From: Candidatus Iainarchaeum sp.
GTDB taxonomy: Archaea; Iainarchaeota; Iainarchaeia; Iainarchaeales; JAFGBZ01
Assembly: GCA_016218635.1 (NCBI GenBank)
Contig: JACRDJ010000095.1
Span: 1 to 29,560, forward strand
Reading direction: 5' to 3'
Length of the DNA: 29,560 nucleotides
Position 1 is the first letter of the stretch. The number at the start of each line of letters is the position of its first letter. Of the stretch, positions 1-7,529 are shown piece by piece. A program made the position numbers and the translations under genes. The notes beneath the pieces are model-generated. The model made no database searches, was not told the origin of the DNA, and worked only from the letters and a program-made list of their open reading frames with translations.

Positions 1-240
1 CAGCCGCAGGCCCGAATAATCCAGTCCCAGCAAGGGAGAAAGCCAGGCCGCCGGAAGAATCTGGGCAGCCATTAAAGACGTGTAATTGAACCGGCTGAAG
101 TTTCCGCTCAGCACGTAATCCCGCACGGAGTCCGCATAAAGGGCATCATCGTTAAGGGAGAATTCGCCCTTCCACGGCATGGAAAAAAAGAACAACGCGA
201 ACACGATAGCCAGCACCACGAGCCAGTGAACCGTTTTCAT
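1..240 (-). CDS. GT-C membrane glycosyltransferase, N-terminal fragment
   Basis: Eighty codons are visible, starting from ATG at 240; the rest lies outside the window. The N-terminus has one hydrophobic segment (about residues 5-20), then a lumen-facing loop with the acidic motif LNDDALYADSVRDY. An Asp-Asp/Glu motif after the first membrane helix is typical of GT39/ArnT-like GT-C enzymes, which transfer sugars from polyprenol-phosphate donors outside the membrane. The start is supported by a TATA-like box centred 26 bases upstream (262-270), which predicts a leaderless mRNA. The gene is divergent from another GT-C gene and belongs to the glycan locus that fills the first 7 kb. Family level is likely; the exact sugar cannot be told. 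Confidence 0.7.
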   Translation of the reverse strand, partial: MKTVHWLVVLAIVFALFFFSMPWKGEFSLNDDALYADSVRDYVLSGNFSRFNYTSLMAAQILPAAWLSPLLGLDYSGLRL

Positions 241-261
241 CCATGAATGCAGTCCGTAAGC

Positions 262-270
262 TATTTTATT
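262..270. promoter_or_regulatory. Shared bidirectional TATA-like box
   Basis: TATTTTATT reads as a TATA-like element on both strands. Its centre (266) is 26 bases from the minus-strand start at 240 and 28 bases from the plus-strand ATG at 294. Both fit archaeal leaderless promoter geometry. Confidence 0.5.
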
Positions 271-293
271 TCGTTCTGTTCACAGCATCTTTC

Positions 294-1913
294 ATGGATG
301 CATTCCGGCTGACGGGGTTTGGGTTAATGGCCGCCGGCCTGCTCAACCTTTTTTGGCCGTTCTCGGTTCCCTTCGTACTCTTGCTGGCCAATTTTTTGGC
401 CATTTCCGGCCAGTGCGTGCTCTGCACGCCCCTGCTTCTGAACTCCGTTTCCTTCATCTTTTCCCTGCTGTTGCTGGGAGCCGGTGTGCTCCTGGCTGGT
501 GGAGAACGATTGCTGAATTCAATGAACCGTTTGTGGTCCGCTCACGGAAAAACCGTGCTGATTCTTCTGATTGTGGTATTGGCTTCTTTGATGGTGACCC
601 GTGCATTCCTGCGCGAAGCCGACTGGGACGAGTTCGAGCACATTCACTCCGCCTGGCACATCCTGCAGGGCCACACGCCTTACGTGGATTTCTTCCAGCA
701 CCATAACAGTTTTTTCCATTACCTGCTGGCCCCCTTCCTGCTGGTGAGTGGGGAATCCGCTTTCACGTTTTTGTTCCTGCGTGCCCTCATGCTGCTTTCC
801 TCCTTTCTGTTGCTTTACGTTCTCTTCCGTTTCACGCGTTCACTCACTGAATTGGCTCATGCCCCGTACTGGACGCTGGTGATGGCGCTTTCATTCTTTT
901 TTTTTCATGATAAGGCCTTTGAAGTCCGGCCGGACGTGCCCATGGCCCTGGCGGGCGTGGCCGGATTTTATTTCCTGATGCGTTTTTTCTCGGATTCCCG
1001 CAAAAAAGACCTGTGGGTTGGTGCGCTTTTGTTTTCGCTTTCGGTTTTATTCCTGCAGAAAGGAATATTTTTTGTGCTGGCCGCCGGTCTGGCATTTCTT
1101 TGGGCTTGGCATGAAAAACGCGTAATGCTTCGGGATGCACGGGTATTCGGAGGCATGATGGCGGTTCCTCTCCTGCTCTATCTGGGCTTCATTTGGATCA
1201 GCGGTTCCCTGAATGCGTTCCTTATATTCAATGTCTTTCTTAATCTGCTGACCACGGATACGCTGAATCCCTTCATTTACCTTAAACTCTCCTTCATTCA
1301 GAATGCCTCCTACTGGGTGCTGGCTTTTGCGGGCGTGCTGCTGGCATGGCGGAAAAACCATTTTCTGGCCCGCATGGTTTCCCTTTTCTTCCTGGTTTCT
1401 TTGGCTTCACTCTTCCTGGTGAAGGTTTCCTACATGCATTATTATCTGAGCATCATTCCGTTTGCCGTACTGGCGGCCGTGTATGCGCTTTCCGAATTGA
1501 GTGAACGGATTAATCGGTTCTTTCCCCTGGTGGCCGTTTTCCTGATTGGAATGCTCGTCATTCCGGCCTTTTTCGGAGTGCTCTGGTTTAATCCGCTTAA
1601 GCCCACGCTGGAGCGGGTCCAGTTTGTGCTGGATCATTCCACTCCTTCGGATTATGCGTATGACTCCGAGCGCCGGTTCAATCTCTTCCGCCCTGACACG
1701 GATTTCTTCTGGTACGCGGTTCCAATGGCCCTGCCCACCTACCGGGAAATGGGTTACGCCTATGATTACAATGCCTATTCCTCCATTGCACGGCTGAAAC
1801 CGAAATTCATTTCCACGGATCAGTTGGATCTGGGGGATTCATTGATTCGGAATTATTACCGTCCCACTCCCTTTCCGGGGCTTTTGGAACGCATTCCCGT
1901 CACTGAACCATAA
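294..1913 (+). CDS. GT39-like polytopic membrane glycosyltransferase
   Basis: A 539-residue multi-pass membrane protein. A luminal loop carries DWDEFEHIH (about residues 110-118), then TPYVDFFQHHN. This DE-F-EH-H pattern after a membrane helix is characteristic of PMT/GT39-type GT-C enzymes, which use lipid-linked sugars. About ten further hydrophobic helices follow, with a C-terminal soluble tail. An upstream ATG at 243 would add 17 residues, but it sits only 2 bases from the divergent gene. The ATG at 294 has a TATA-like box 28 bases upstream, so it is preferred. The gene heads a same-strand run of glycan genes. The acceptor is unknown. Confidence 0.78.
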   Translation: MDAFRLTGFGLMAAGLLNLFWPFSVPFVLLLANFLAISGQCVLCTPLLLNSVSFIFSLLLLGAGVLLAGGERLLNSMNRLWSAHGKTVLILLIVVLASLMVTRAFLREADWDEFEHIHSAWHILQGHTPYVDFFQHHNSFFHYLLAPFLLVSGESAFTFLFLRALMLLSSFLLLYVLFRFTRSLTELAHAPYWTLVMALSFFFFHDKAFEVRPDVPMALAGVAGFYFLMRFFSDSRKKDLWVGALLFSLSVLFLQKGIFFVLAAGLAFLWAWHEKRVMLRDARVFGGMMAVPLLLYLGFIWISGSLNAFLIFNVFLNLLTTDTLNPFIYLKLSFIQNASYWVLAFAGVLLAWRKNHFLARMVSLFFLVSLASLFLVKVSYMHYYLSIIPFAVLAAVYALSELSERINRFFPLVAVFLIGMLVIPAFFGVLWFNPLKPTLERVQFVLDHSTPSDYAYDSERRFNLFRPDTDFFWYAVPMALPTYREMGYAYDYNAYSSIARLKPKFISTDQLDLGDSLIRNYYRPTPFPGLLERIPVTEP

Positions 1914-1946
1914 TCCACTTAAGCGGTTTGCATACCGATACTGGTT

Positions 1947-3089
1947 ATGGCACTGCCACGTATTTTGCTGGTTGCCCAATGGTTCCCGGAGGAAAAAAAC
2001 GGGGGAATCCGTTTTCCAGGCGGAACCGAGCGGGCCGCATTCACGTTTGCGAAAGCTTTTCAGCAAAATGGCTATCCCTTGCAGGTGCTGGCCGCCGCCG
2101 ACTCTGCGCGCACGCATTCGGTGGACCATCTGCCGGTCCGCGAATTCCGTCAGAAAAGTTTCTTTTTACGCGATTACTATTCCTTCCGGGAAACCCGTCA
2201 CGCCATTGATTCTTTTTCTCCGGACGTGGTCCTGATTGTGGGCTGCGGATATCATTTTGCCGCCGGCGCCATTCTGGCAGCCCGCCTGAGCGGAAAAAAA
2301 GCGTATTACTATTGTGCCCTGCATTCGCGGGAATCCGAAAAAATGCCCCTGCTGCGGCTGCTGGATGAAACCGTTTTCTCCCGGGTTCTGAATCTTTGTG
2401 AAAAAATTTTCGCCCCCACCCCTGAAACCGGGGAAGCGCTGGTTTCGGAAATGAAAATTGATTCCGCCAGACTCTCGTTGATTCCCGCTCCCCTTCATGA
2501 GTTTCCCGCTCACCCCGTCCATGAGCGCCCATCCGAGCGGCTGTTGTTTGTGGGCCGGCTCGAACCCCGGCAGAAAGGAATCCTGACTCTTCTGGATTCA
2601 ATGGCCATCGTTCACCGCCGCATGCCGGACACGGTTCTTTTTTTGGGCGGTTTTGCGGACCGGCCTGAAATACTGGTGCAGCTTCGTTCCCGGGTTTTGG
2701 AACTGGGTCTGCAATCCGTCGTTCGCTTTGAAGGATACCTGGACTCCGTTCAGCTGGAAGCCCACCTGCGTTCGTGCACGGCACTTGTGATTCCGTCCAA
2801 TTATGAAAGCTTTGGATACGTGCTCGTGCAGGCGCTTTCATTCGGGGTTCCCGTGATCGCTTCCGACATTCCTTCCTTTCGCTCCCTTACGGAAAACGGC
2901 TCCTTTGCCCTCCTTTTCCGAAAAGGGGATGCGGCGGACCTGGCTGAAAAAATAACTTTCCTGCTGGAAGACCCGGCACTTTTGCGCCGATTATCCGAAT
3001 CCGGCCCCCCACGCGCCCAGGACTTCTCGGTTGAGTCTGTTTTTCCCCGGCTATGCGCGGAAATGAATCTTTCGTCTCCCCTGAAATGA
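1947..3089 (+). CDS. GT4-family glycosyltransferase (GT-B fold)
   Basis: A 380-residue soluble glycosyltransferase of typical GT4 length. The N-terminal Rossmann half starts ALPRILLVAQWFPEEKNGG with a GGTER motif (26-29). The C-terminal nucleotide-sugar half has LLFVGRLEPRQKG (199-211) and the donor motif YESFGYVLVQALSFGVPV (286-303). GT4 enzymes normally have an E-x7-E pair here; the first Glu is E287, but the second position is Gln295. It probably transfers a sugar from a nucleotide donor to a cytoplasmic lipid-linked acceptor. It lies 33 bases after the GT-C gene, on the same strand. The family is clear; donor and acceptor are not. Confidence 0.88.
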   Translation: MALPRILLVAQWFPEEKNGGIRFPGGTERAAFTFAKAFQQNGYPLQVLAAADSARTHSVDHLPVREFRQKSFFLRDYYSFRETRHAIDSFSPDVVLIVGCGYHFAAGAILAARLSGKKAYYYCALHSRESEKMPLLRLLDETVFSRVLNLCEKIFAPTPETGEALVSEMKIDSARLSLIPAPLHEFPAHPVHERPSERLLFVGRLEPRQKGILTLLDSMAIVHRRMPDTVLFLGGFADRPEILVQLRSRVLELGLQSVVRFEGYLDSVQLEAHLRSCTALVIPSNYESFGYVLVQALSFGVPVIASDIPSFRSLTENGSFALLFRKGDAADLAEKITFLLEDPALLRRLSESGPPRAQDFSVESVFPRLCAEMNLSSPLK

Positions 3090-3111
3090 ATTCTTTTCCG
3101 CGGCCGAAAGC

Positions 3112-3120
3112 CTATTTATT
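3112..3120 (+). promoter_or_regulatory. TATA-like box for the GT2 gene
   Basis: CTATTTATT is centred about 29-30 bases upstream of the ATG at 3146, consistent with a leaderless or near-leaderless transcript. Similar AT-rich boxes occur at the same distance before many genes in this window. Confidence 0.35.
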
Positions 3121-3145
3121 CGTTTCCCTGCCCCGTTAATGCATT

Positions 3146-4060
3146 ATGGGCCGGCTGCTGCTTTATGGACTGATGGTGTGCCTGGTTGCCTTCGGATTCT
3201 TTGTGCTGGGCACCCTGCTTTGGGCCACCGGCACGGATTCCGCTTTTTTGAATTCCGTTTTTTATTCCAGCAGTTCGCTGTTCCTGCTGGCTTTCGCGGC
3301 GGCTGTAGTGGACCTTCATTTTTTTCGTTCCCGTTCGCGTCCCATCATGTACCGGCCCCTTTCAAACCCTAAGATCAGCGTGGGCATGACGGCCTATAAC
3401 GATGAAGGCGTGATCGGGCCCGCCGTAAAAGATTTTTTATCCCATCCGTTGGTGTGCTCGGTGGTGGTCATTGACAACAACTGCACGGATCACACAGCCC
3501 AGGAAGCCAAGGCAGCCGGCGCAGTGGTGGTGGCTGAACCCGTGCAGGGATATGGAGCCGCCTGCAAGCGGGCCCTCCAGGAAGCCCGAAAAAACGGAAA
3601 CCTGATTCTGCTGGTGGAAGGCGACCAGACGTTTTCCTCCAAGGACATTGACAAGATGGTGGCCTACATTCAGAATGCGGATCTGGTGCTGGGCACCCGC
3701 ACCACCAGGGAATTATGCGATCCCGACACCCAGATGAACTGGTTTATTCAGTATGGAAACATTTTCATTGCCAAACTCATCGAACTGCGTTTTTGGAGCA
3801 GGACCCGCCTCACGGATGTGGGCTGTACCCTGCGCCTCATCCGTCCCGAAGCCCTGGATGCCCTGCTTCCTTCCCTGCAGGTGACCGGCAACAGTTTTTC
3901 CCCGCACATGATCCTGCAGGCCCTTCACCAGGACCTTAAAACCCTTGAAATTCCCGTTACTTTCCGCAAACGCGGAGGCCAATCCAAGGGAGTGGGCTCC
4001 AGTTACGTAAAAGGCCTGCAGACGGGCCTCGCGATGTGGAAGGAAATACTTTTAAGTTAA
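3146..4060 (+). CDS. GT2 glycosyltransferase, polyprenol-phosphate sugar synthase type
   Basis: A 304-residue protein with two N-terminal membrane helices (about 5-28 and 40-58), then a GT-A catalytic domain. Visible motifs are ISVGMTAYNDEGVI (77-90), VVVIDNNCTDHT (107-118), the DxD-like EGD (158-160) and LGTRTTRE (182-189). The C-terminal part resembles DPM1/polyprenyl-phosphate glycosyltransferases in size and in its DVGCTLRLIRPEAL segment. These enzymes charge a lipid phosphate with a sugar, which GT-C enzymes then use as donor; GT-C genes flank it. The N-terminal membrane anchor is an uncommon position, since many relatives carry C-terminal helices. Confidence 0.85.
   Translation: MGRLLLYGLMVCLVAFGFFVLGTLLWATGTDSAFLNSVFYSSSSLFLLAFAAAVVDLHFFRSRSRPIMYRPLSNPKISVGMTAYNDEGVIGPAVKDFLSHPLVCSVVVIDNNCTDHTAQEAKAAGAVVVAEPVQGYGAACKRALQEARKNGNLILLVEGDQTFSSKDIDKMVAYIQNADLVLGTRTTRELCDPDTQMNWFIQYGNIFIAKLIELRFWSRTRLTDVGCTLRLIRPEALDALLPSLQVTGNSFSPHMILQALHQDLKTLEIPVTFRKRGGQSKGVGSSYVKGLQTGLAMWKEILLS
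4049..4058 (+). promoter_or_regulatory. TATA-like box before the RmlC-like gene
   Basis: CTTTTAAGTT at the 3' end of the GT2 gene is centred about 31 bases before the ATG at 4085. A near-leaderless start is possible, but read-through from the upstream gene is equally likely. Confidence 0.3.
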
Positions 4061-4084
4061 CCCACACCTAATTCAAGCGATATT

Positions 4085-4579
4085 ATGGTTCTGGAAGGCG
4101 TGGAACAAAAGCCCCTCAAATTCCATCTGGATGACCGGGGTTACGTATACGAAATCGTCCGCCACACAGATGAGATTTTCAGGGCCGGCGAATTCCGCCA
4201 GCTGACCTTTTCCCATCTCTTCCCGGGCGCCATCAAGGCATTCCATTTCCACCGGAAACAAACCGACTGGGTGGCCTGCGTGCAGGGCAACGTACGCCTC
4301 GTGCTTGCCGACTTCCGGGAATTCTGGAACGACGGCAAAGGCATTGAAGGCCGTGAAAGCCTGCTCCGCCAGAAAGTGGTCCCCAAACAGTTTTTCCTGG
4401 GCGAAAAAAACCCGGTTTTTCTCAGGATTCCCAAAGGAATCTGGCACGGCTATTGTGCGCTGGGCCATCAGCCCGCCAGCATCATGTACGTCACCGACCA
4501 GGTGTACGATCCGTCCGACGAGTACCGTGTTCCCTGGGATTTTTTCGGCAAAGAACTCTGGGAAATCCAAAACAAGTAA
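4085..4579 (+). CDS. RmlC-like dTDP-sugar 3,5-epimerase (cupin)
   Basis: A 164-residue cupin-fold protein. It has LDDRGYVYEI (15-24), AIKAFHFHRKQTDW (49-62) where RmlC has its catalytic-His GLH motif, VQGNVRLVLADFR (67-79), RIPKGIWHGY (114-123) and DEYRVPWD (145-152) near the C-terminus. This layout matches the divergent dTDP-4-dehydrorhamnose 3,5-epimerase-like branch rather than classical RmlC, because the Lys of the classical H-K pair is not obvious. The likely role is epimerising a 4-keto-6-deoxy nucleotide sugar for the glycan built by the neighbouring transferases. It sits 6 bases before the next gene, and RmlD follows that. No RmlA or RmlB gene is in the window. Confidence 0.8.
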   Translation: MVLEGVEQKPLKFHLDDRGYVYEIVRHTDEIFRAGEFRQLTFSHLFPGAIKAFHFHRKQTDWVACVQGNVRLVLADFREFWNDGKGIEGRESLLRQKVVPKQFFLGEKNPVFLRIPKGIWHGYCALGHQPASIMYVTDQVYDPSDEYRVPWDFFGKELWEIQNK

Positions 4580-4585
4580 TGCTTC

Positions 4586-6328
4586 ATGAACCCGCCCAAA
4601 CGGTTTCCATTTTCTGAACTCCTCCCCTGGCTGGTGGCCGCCGGATACGTTTTTCTGATTGCCCAATTCCTGCTGGTGTTTAATTCCGATGAACTCGCCT
4701 TTGATGCGGTCGGTTACGCGGTCCGCTACCTGCTGGCTTTTCAGCCATGGTCACATGCATTCTTTATGGGCGTTCCGCTGGGAACCTTCGACCAGCCGTT
4801 TCCTTCCGTGATTCCCCTGCTGTTTTCCTTCCTGGGCCTTGGGCAATTAACCCTTCCCTATGCATTATCCGTTCTGCTCTTCCGCCTCCTTGTTCCATTC
4901 ACCTTCCTGCTCTTGCCCGGAGAAAACAAATGGGAAAAACTCGCCGCCGGACTCGTATTGGTTCTCAATCCCATTACCTTCAATTTTCTTAACCGCCTCT
5001 ACGAAGCCTATGCCTGGCTGTTCTTCATTCCGGCTCTCATTTTACTCTATCGGTTCCTGGAATCCGAAAAAACCGATTTCCGCCTGCTACTGGGTGCCAT
5101 TGCTGCGGCCGTTCTTTCCGTTCTTTCCTCTTCCGTGACCGTCATTTTTCTGGGCCTGGCGGGCCTGGCCATGATCTCCTCAATCAAAGACCTCAAGCGC
5201 CTCGCATTATTCGGCGCATCCGTGGCCGGGCTGAGTGCATTCTGGTTTTTGCCCTACCTCACATTCCTGCCTTACTCCGTTGTTTCATTCCAGGCCGGAC
5301 TCAGTGAACTGCGGACTTTCGGAATCCTTTCCTCCGGACTCTTCCTGGCCGCCGTTTTCTTATTCCTGCTCCTGCAGCAAACCGTTACGTTTTCCTTCCG
5401 GCAGAAAAACCTCCTCCGAATGGGGTTTGTTCTCTCGCTTCTGATTCTGCTTCCCCTGAATTGGCCCCTGCTGGGAAAACTCTTCGCGCACAGCTACCAC
5501 GTTTTCTTCCTCCTCCTGCTGATGCTGCTTTTCTTTTTCACTCAAACCCAGCGCGGGAACTGGAAAAAACTCCTCTTTTCACTTCGTCCGCTGGCGGTTG
5601 TGGGCATTCTGGGGCTTGCATTCATGGCTCCCTACCTGTTCTCCCAGTACGTTTATCATTTTCCCCTGCTTTCCGAAAAACAATACCTTTCCCCGGACGG
5701 CACGGCCGTTTCCCTACCGCAGGCACTGGAAGTCATTTCAACCCTTCCTTCCGGTTCCCGATTTGAAGCACTCCCGGCTGACTATATTCTGGGTTCTGCA
5801 GCCATTCTACGTTACCCGCTTCAGACCTTCACGGCCTTCGGATTCGATGCCTACGGGCTTTCAGACTCCATGAACCTGCAGAAAAAACTCAGCCAAACGG
5901 ACTCCTGTGATTCTTTGCGGGAAGCGGCCCGCACCGCCGGCATCACCCACTTCGTGGCACTCACGCGCCCTCTGCAGTCCTTCCTGAATTCCTGCGGGTT
6001 TCCGGCTTCCGCTTCCCCGCTTCCCTCCATTCATGAAACCGGTTATTCCCTGCTTGAAAACGGAAAACTGATGGCCCTCGAATCCGACAAAATAGTCCTC
6101 GAAATCCGTCCCCCTTCCACGCTGCTAAAAGTAAATTATTTCCCCCGCTGGCAGGCTCCCGCCGGCACGCTTCTCGAAGACGCCCACCCCGGCATGCGCC
6201 TGTATGCGGAAACGCCGCGAACGATTGAACTCCGCTATGGGCCGGTCTGGACGGACTATCTGGGAATGGTCCTTTCCCTGCTGACCCTTGCCTTTTTATT
6301 CATTCTTTTCCGAATAATAAATCGGTGA
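4586..6328 (+). CDS. Large GT-C-like polytopic membrane protein
   Basis: A 580-residue protein with roughly 11-12 hydrophobic helices up to about residue 365, then a soluble domain of about 190 residues and a final helix (about 558-578). After helix 1 the first loop is acidic and aromatic (FNSDELAFDAVGYAVRYLL), as in GT-C enzymes. The C-terminal soluble domain, with ITHFVAL and a closing YFPRWQ segment, resembles that of YfhO and PTPS-related membrane proteins thought to act in glycan or lipid glycosylation. No precise family can be assigned by eye. It is co-directional between the RmlC-like and RmlD genes and overlaps the RmlD region by a GTGA, so it is probably in the same operon. Confidence 0.65.
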   Translation: MNPPKRFPFSELLPWLVAAGYVFLIAQFLLVFNSDELAFDAVGYAVRYLLAFQPWSHAFFMGVPLGTFDQPFPSVIPLLFSFLGLGQLTLPYALSVLLFRLLVPFTFLLLPGENKWEKLAAGLVLVLNPITFNFLNRLYEAYAWLFFIPALILLYRFLESEKTDFRLLLGAIAAAVLSVLSSSVTVIFLGLAGLAMISSIKDLKRLALFGASVAGLSAFWFLPYLTFLPYSVVSFQAGLSELRTFGILSSGLFLAAVFLFLLLQQTVTFSFRQKNLLRMGFVLSLLILLPLNWPLLGKLFAHSYHVFFLLLLMLLFFFTQTQRGNWKKLLFSLRPLAVVGILGLAFMAPYLFSQYVYHFPLLSEKQYLSPDGTAVSLPQALEVISTLPSGSRFEALPADYILGSAAILRYPLQTFTAFGFDAYGLSDSMNLQKKLSQTDSCDSLREAARTAGITHFVALTRPLQSFLNSCGFPASASPLPSIHETGYSLLENGKLMALESDKIVLEIRPPSTLLKVNYFPRWQAPAGTLLEDAHPGMRLYAETPRTIELRYGPVWTDYLGMVLSLLTLAFLFILFRIINR

Positions 6329-6333
6329 AATCC

Positions 6334-7206
6334 ATGCGCGTACTTGTGACCGGAAGCCAGGGCATGCTGGGAACCGGCCTCCTGAAAGTGCTGGCCCGCG
6401 AAAACGAAGTACTCGGCGTTGACAAAAACGAAATGGACATCACGGATTACGCGCAGGTACTCAAGACCTTTTCCTCCTTTAATCCCGAAGTGGTCTGCCA
6501 CCTGGCCGCCATGACGGACGTGGACCAAAGCCAGAATAACCCGGAAGTATTCCGGGTCAACGCCGGCGGAACCGCCAACCTCGTGACCGCCGCCAAAAAA
6601 ACCGGTTCCCGTTTTCTTTACGTGAGCACGCTGGCCGTCTTCGGAGGAACCCAAAAAACCCCTTACCGCGAAACGGATCCCTGTTTTCCGAACAATACTT
6701 ACGCGGAATCCAAATGGCTGGGCGAACGCATCATTCAGTCCTGCCTCAGCGAATACTTCATTATCCGCTCCGGATGGATTTTCGGCGGCGGACCTGCCGA
6801 CAAAAAATTTGTCCGCAAAATCCTCGACCTCAGCAAGAAAACGGATTCCATTCAGGCCGTTACGGACAAAACCGGTTCACTCACCTACACGGTGGACCTC
6901 TCGGCGGCCATTTCCGCCCTCATCAAAACCCGTGCCTACGGAACCTATCATGCCGTCAACCAAGGCGTTTCCACCCGATACGAAATCACCAAAAAAATCC
7001 TGGAATTCGCCGGCACTCCGTCAGTTCGCGTGGTTCCCGTAACCTCGGACGCATTCATTCTTCCGGCCCCCCGGCCCGACAACGAAAGCGGTTCCAGCGA
7101 AAAACTCTCCCAGAGCGGCATTTACACCTTCCGCCGCTGGGAAGACGCCCTCAAAGAATACATTCAGGAAATCACCGGCACCGACGGCTACGCTAAGAAA
7201 AAGTAA
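6334..7206 (+). CDS. rmlD: dTDP-4-dehydrorhamnose reductase-like SDR
   Basis: A 290-residue extended short-chain dehydrogenase. The NAD(P)-binding motif is VLVTGSQGMLGTGLL (3-17). LAAMTDVDQSQNNP (57-70), VNAGGTANL (75-83) and the catalytic Tyr-x3-Lys in TYAESK (122-127) follow the RmlD pattern, and RSGWIFGGG is the usual RmlD segment. The enzyme reduces the 4-keto sugar after the RmlC step. Start: a GTG at 6325 overlaps the upstream stop, but the ATG at 6334 places the TG-x2-G motif at the usual distance from the N-terminus and is preferred. The 3' end converges on the 5S rRNA gene only 4 bases away. The reductase family is certain; that the product is rhamnose is likely but not proven. Confidence 0.87.
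   Translation: MRVLVTGSQGMLGTGLLKVLARENEVLGVDKNEMDITDYAQVLKTFSSFNPEVVCHLAAMTDVDQSQNNPEVFRVNAGGTANLVTAAKKTGSRFLYVSTLAVFGGTQKTPYRETDPCFPNNTYAESKWLGERIIQSCLSEYFIIRSGWIFGGGPADKKFVRKILDLSKKTDSIQAVTDKTGSLTYTVDLSAAISALIKTRAYGTYHAVNQGVSTRYEITKKILEFAGTPSVRVVPVTSDAFILPAPRPDNESGSSEKLSQSGIYTFRRWEDALKEYIQEITGTDGYAKKK
7195..7206 (-). terminator. Oligo-T terminator-like tract after the 5S gene
   Basis: On the minus strand the sequence just past the 5S rRNA 3' end reads TTACTTTTTCTT. T-rich tracts terminate archaeal transcription. It overlaps the last codons of rmlD. Confidence 0.4.
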
Positions 7207-7210
7207 GAGT

Positions 7211-7325
7211 GATTAGCAGCACCTGGAGGCTCCAAGCAAAGCTCAGCGCCAACCAAAACACTGCCGGCTTAACTTCTGAGTTCGAAAAGGGATCAGGTGT
7301 TTCCCGGCAGCTATGACCGCTAATC
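7211..7325 (-). rRNA. rrf: 5S ribosomal RNA, stand-alone gene
   Basis: The minus strand, 115 bases, carries the conserved 5S core: GGTCATAGC, then GGGAAACACC, then TCGAACTCAGAAGTTAAGC (the loop B/C region). The termini pair perfectly (GATTAGC with GCTAATC) as helix I, and one further U-A pair is possible. Length and motifs match archaeal 5S rRNA. No 16S, 23S or tRNA gene is next to it, so it is unlinked from the main rRNA operon, at least in this window. A TATA box is centred about 27 bases upstream (7349-7356), so it has its own promoter. It converges with rmlD and lies downstream of the TBP gene on the same strand, separated by a repeat array. Confidence 0.93.
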
Positions 7326-7348
7326 AACCAAAACTCCCACAAGAATGC

Positions 7349-7356
7349 TTTTAAAT
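7349..7356 (-). promoter_or_regulatory. TATA box of the 5S rRNA gene
   Basis: The minus strand reads ATTTAAAA, preceded by an A/G-rich BRE-like stretch (AAAG). It is centred about 27 bases upstream of the 5S 5' end at 7325, the canonical archaeal distance. Confidence 0.75.
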
Positions 7357-7374
7357 CTTTCCCCCGCCGTCACG

Positions 7375-7518
7375 TCCGGCGAGTACGGGCATCCCTTTCA
7401 GGGAAGCATGCTCTGCAGGAACCTCAGCGGGTACGGGCATCCCTTTCAGGGAAGCGTGCTTCGCTGGAACTCCGGCGAGTACAGGGACTCCCTTCGGGAG
7501 GCCATGCTTCGCAGAAAC
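7375..7518. repeat. Three 48-bp tandem repeats with covarying hairpins
   Basis: Three directly adjacent 48-bp units (7375-7422, 7423-7470, 7471-7518). Each contains a 5-bp stem with a TTC loop at 7392-7404, 7440-7452 and 7488-7500. Units 1 and 2 have TCCCT/AGGGA; unit 3 has CTCCC/GGGAG, so three base pairs changed on both sides together. The array lies directly after the TBP stop codon (minus strand) and about 20 bases upstream of the 5S TATA box. A plus-strand reading frame crosses it with a 16-residue period, because 48 is divisible by three; it is probably not a gene. Confidence 0.85.
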
Positions 7519-7529
7519 CATTCATGAAC

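Noticed and set aside
243..293. ATG at 243 as start of the GT39-like gene
   Set aside because: It leaves 2 bases between divergent starts and no upstream promoter; ATG 294 fits the TATA spacing better. It cannot be excluded.
2041..2841. Long 266-codon minus-strand frame inside the GT4 gene
   Set aside because: It is antisense to a clear GT4 gene, and its product is low-complexity with no known motif.
7345..7527. Plus-strand 60-residue frame with a 16-residue repeat
   Set aside because: It is the translation of the 48-bp repeat array, and its start lies on the 5S promoter. The stem covariation suggests selection for fold, not for this peptide.
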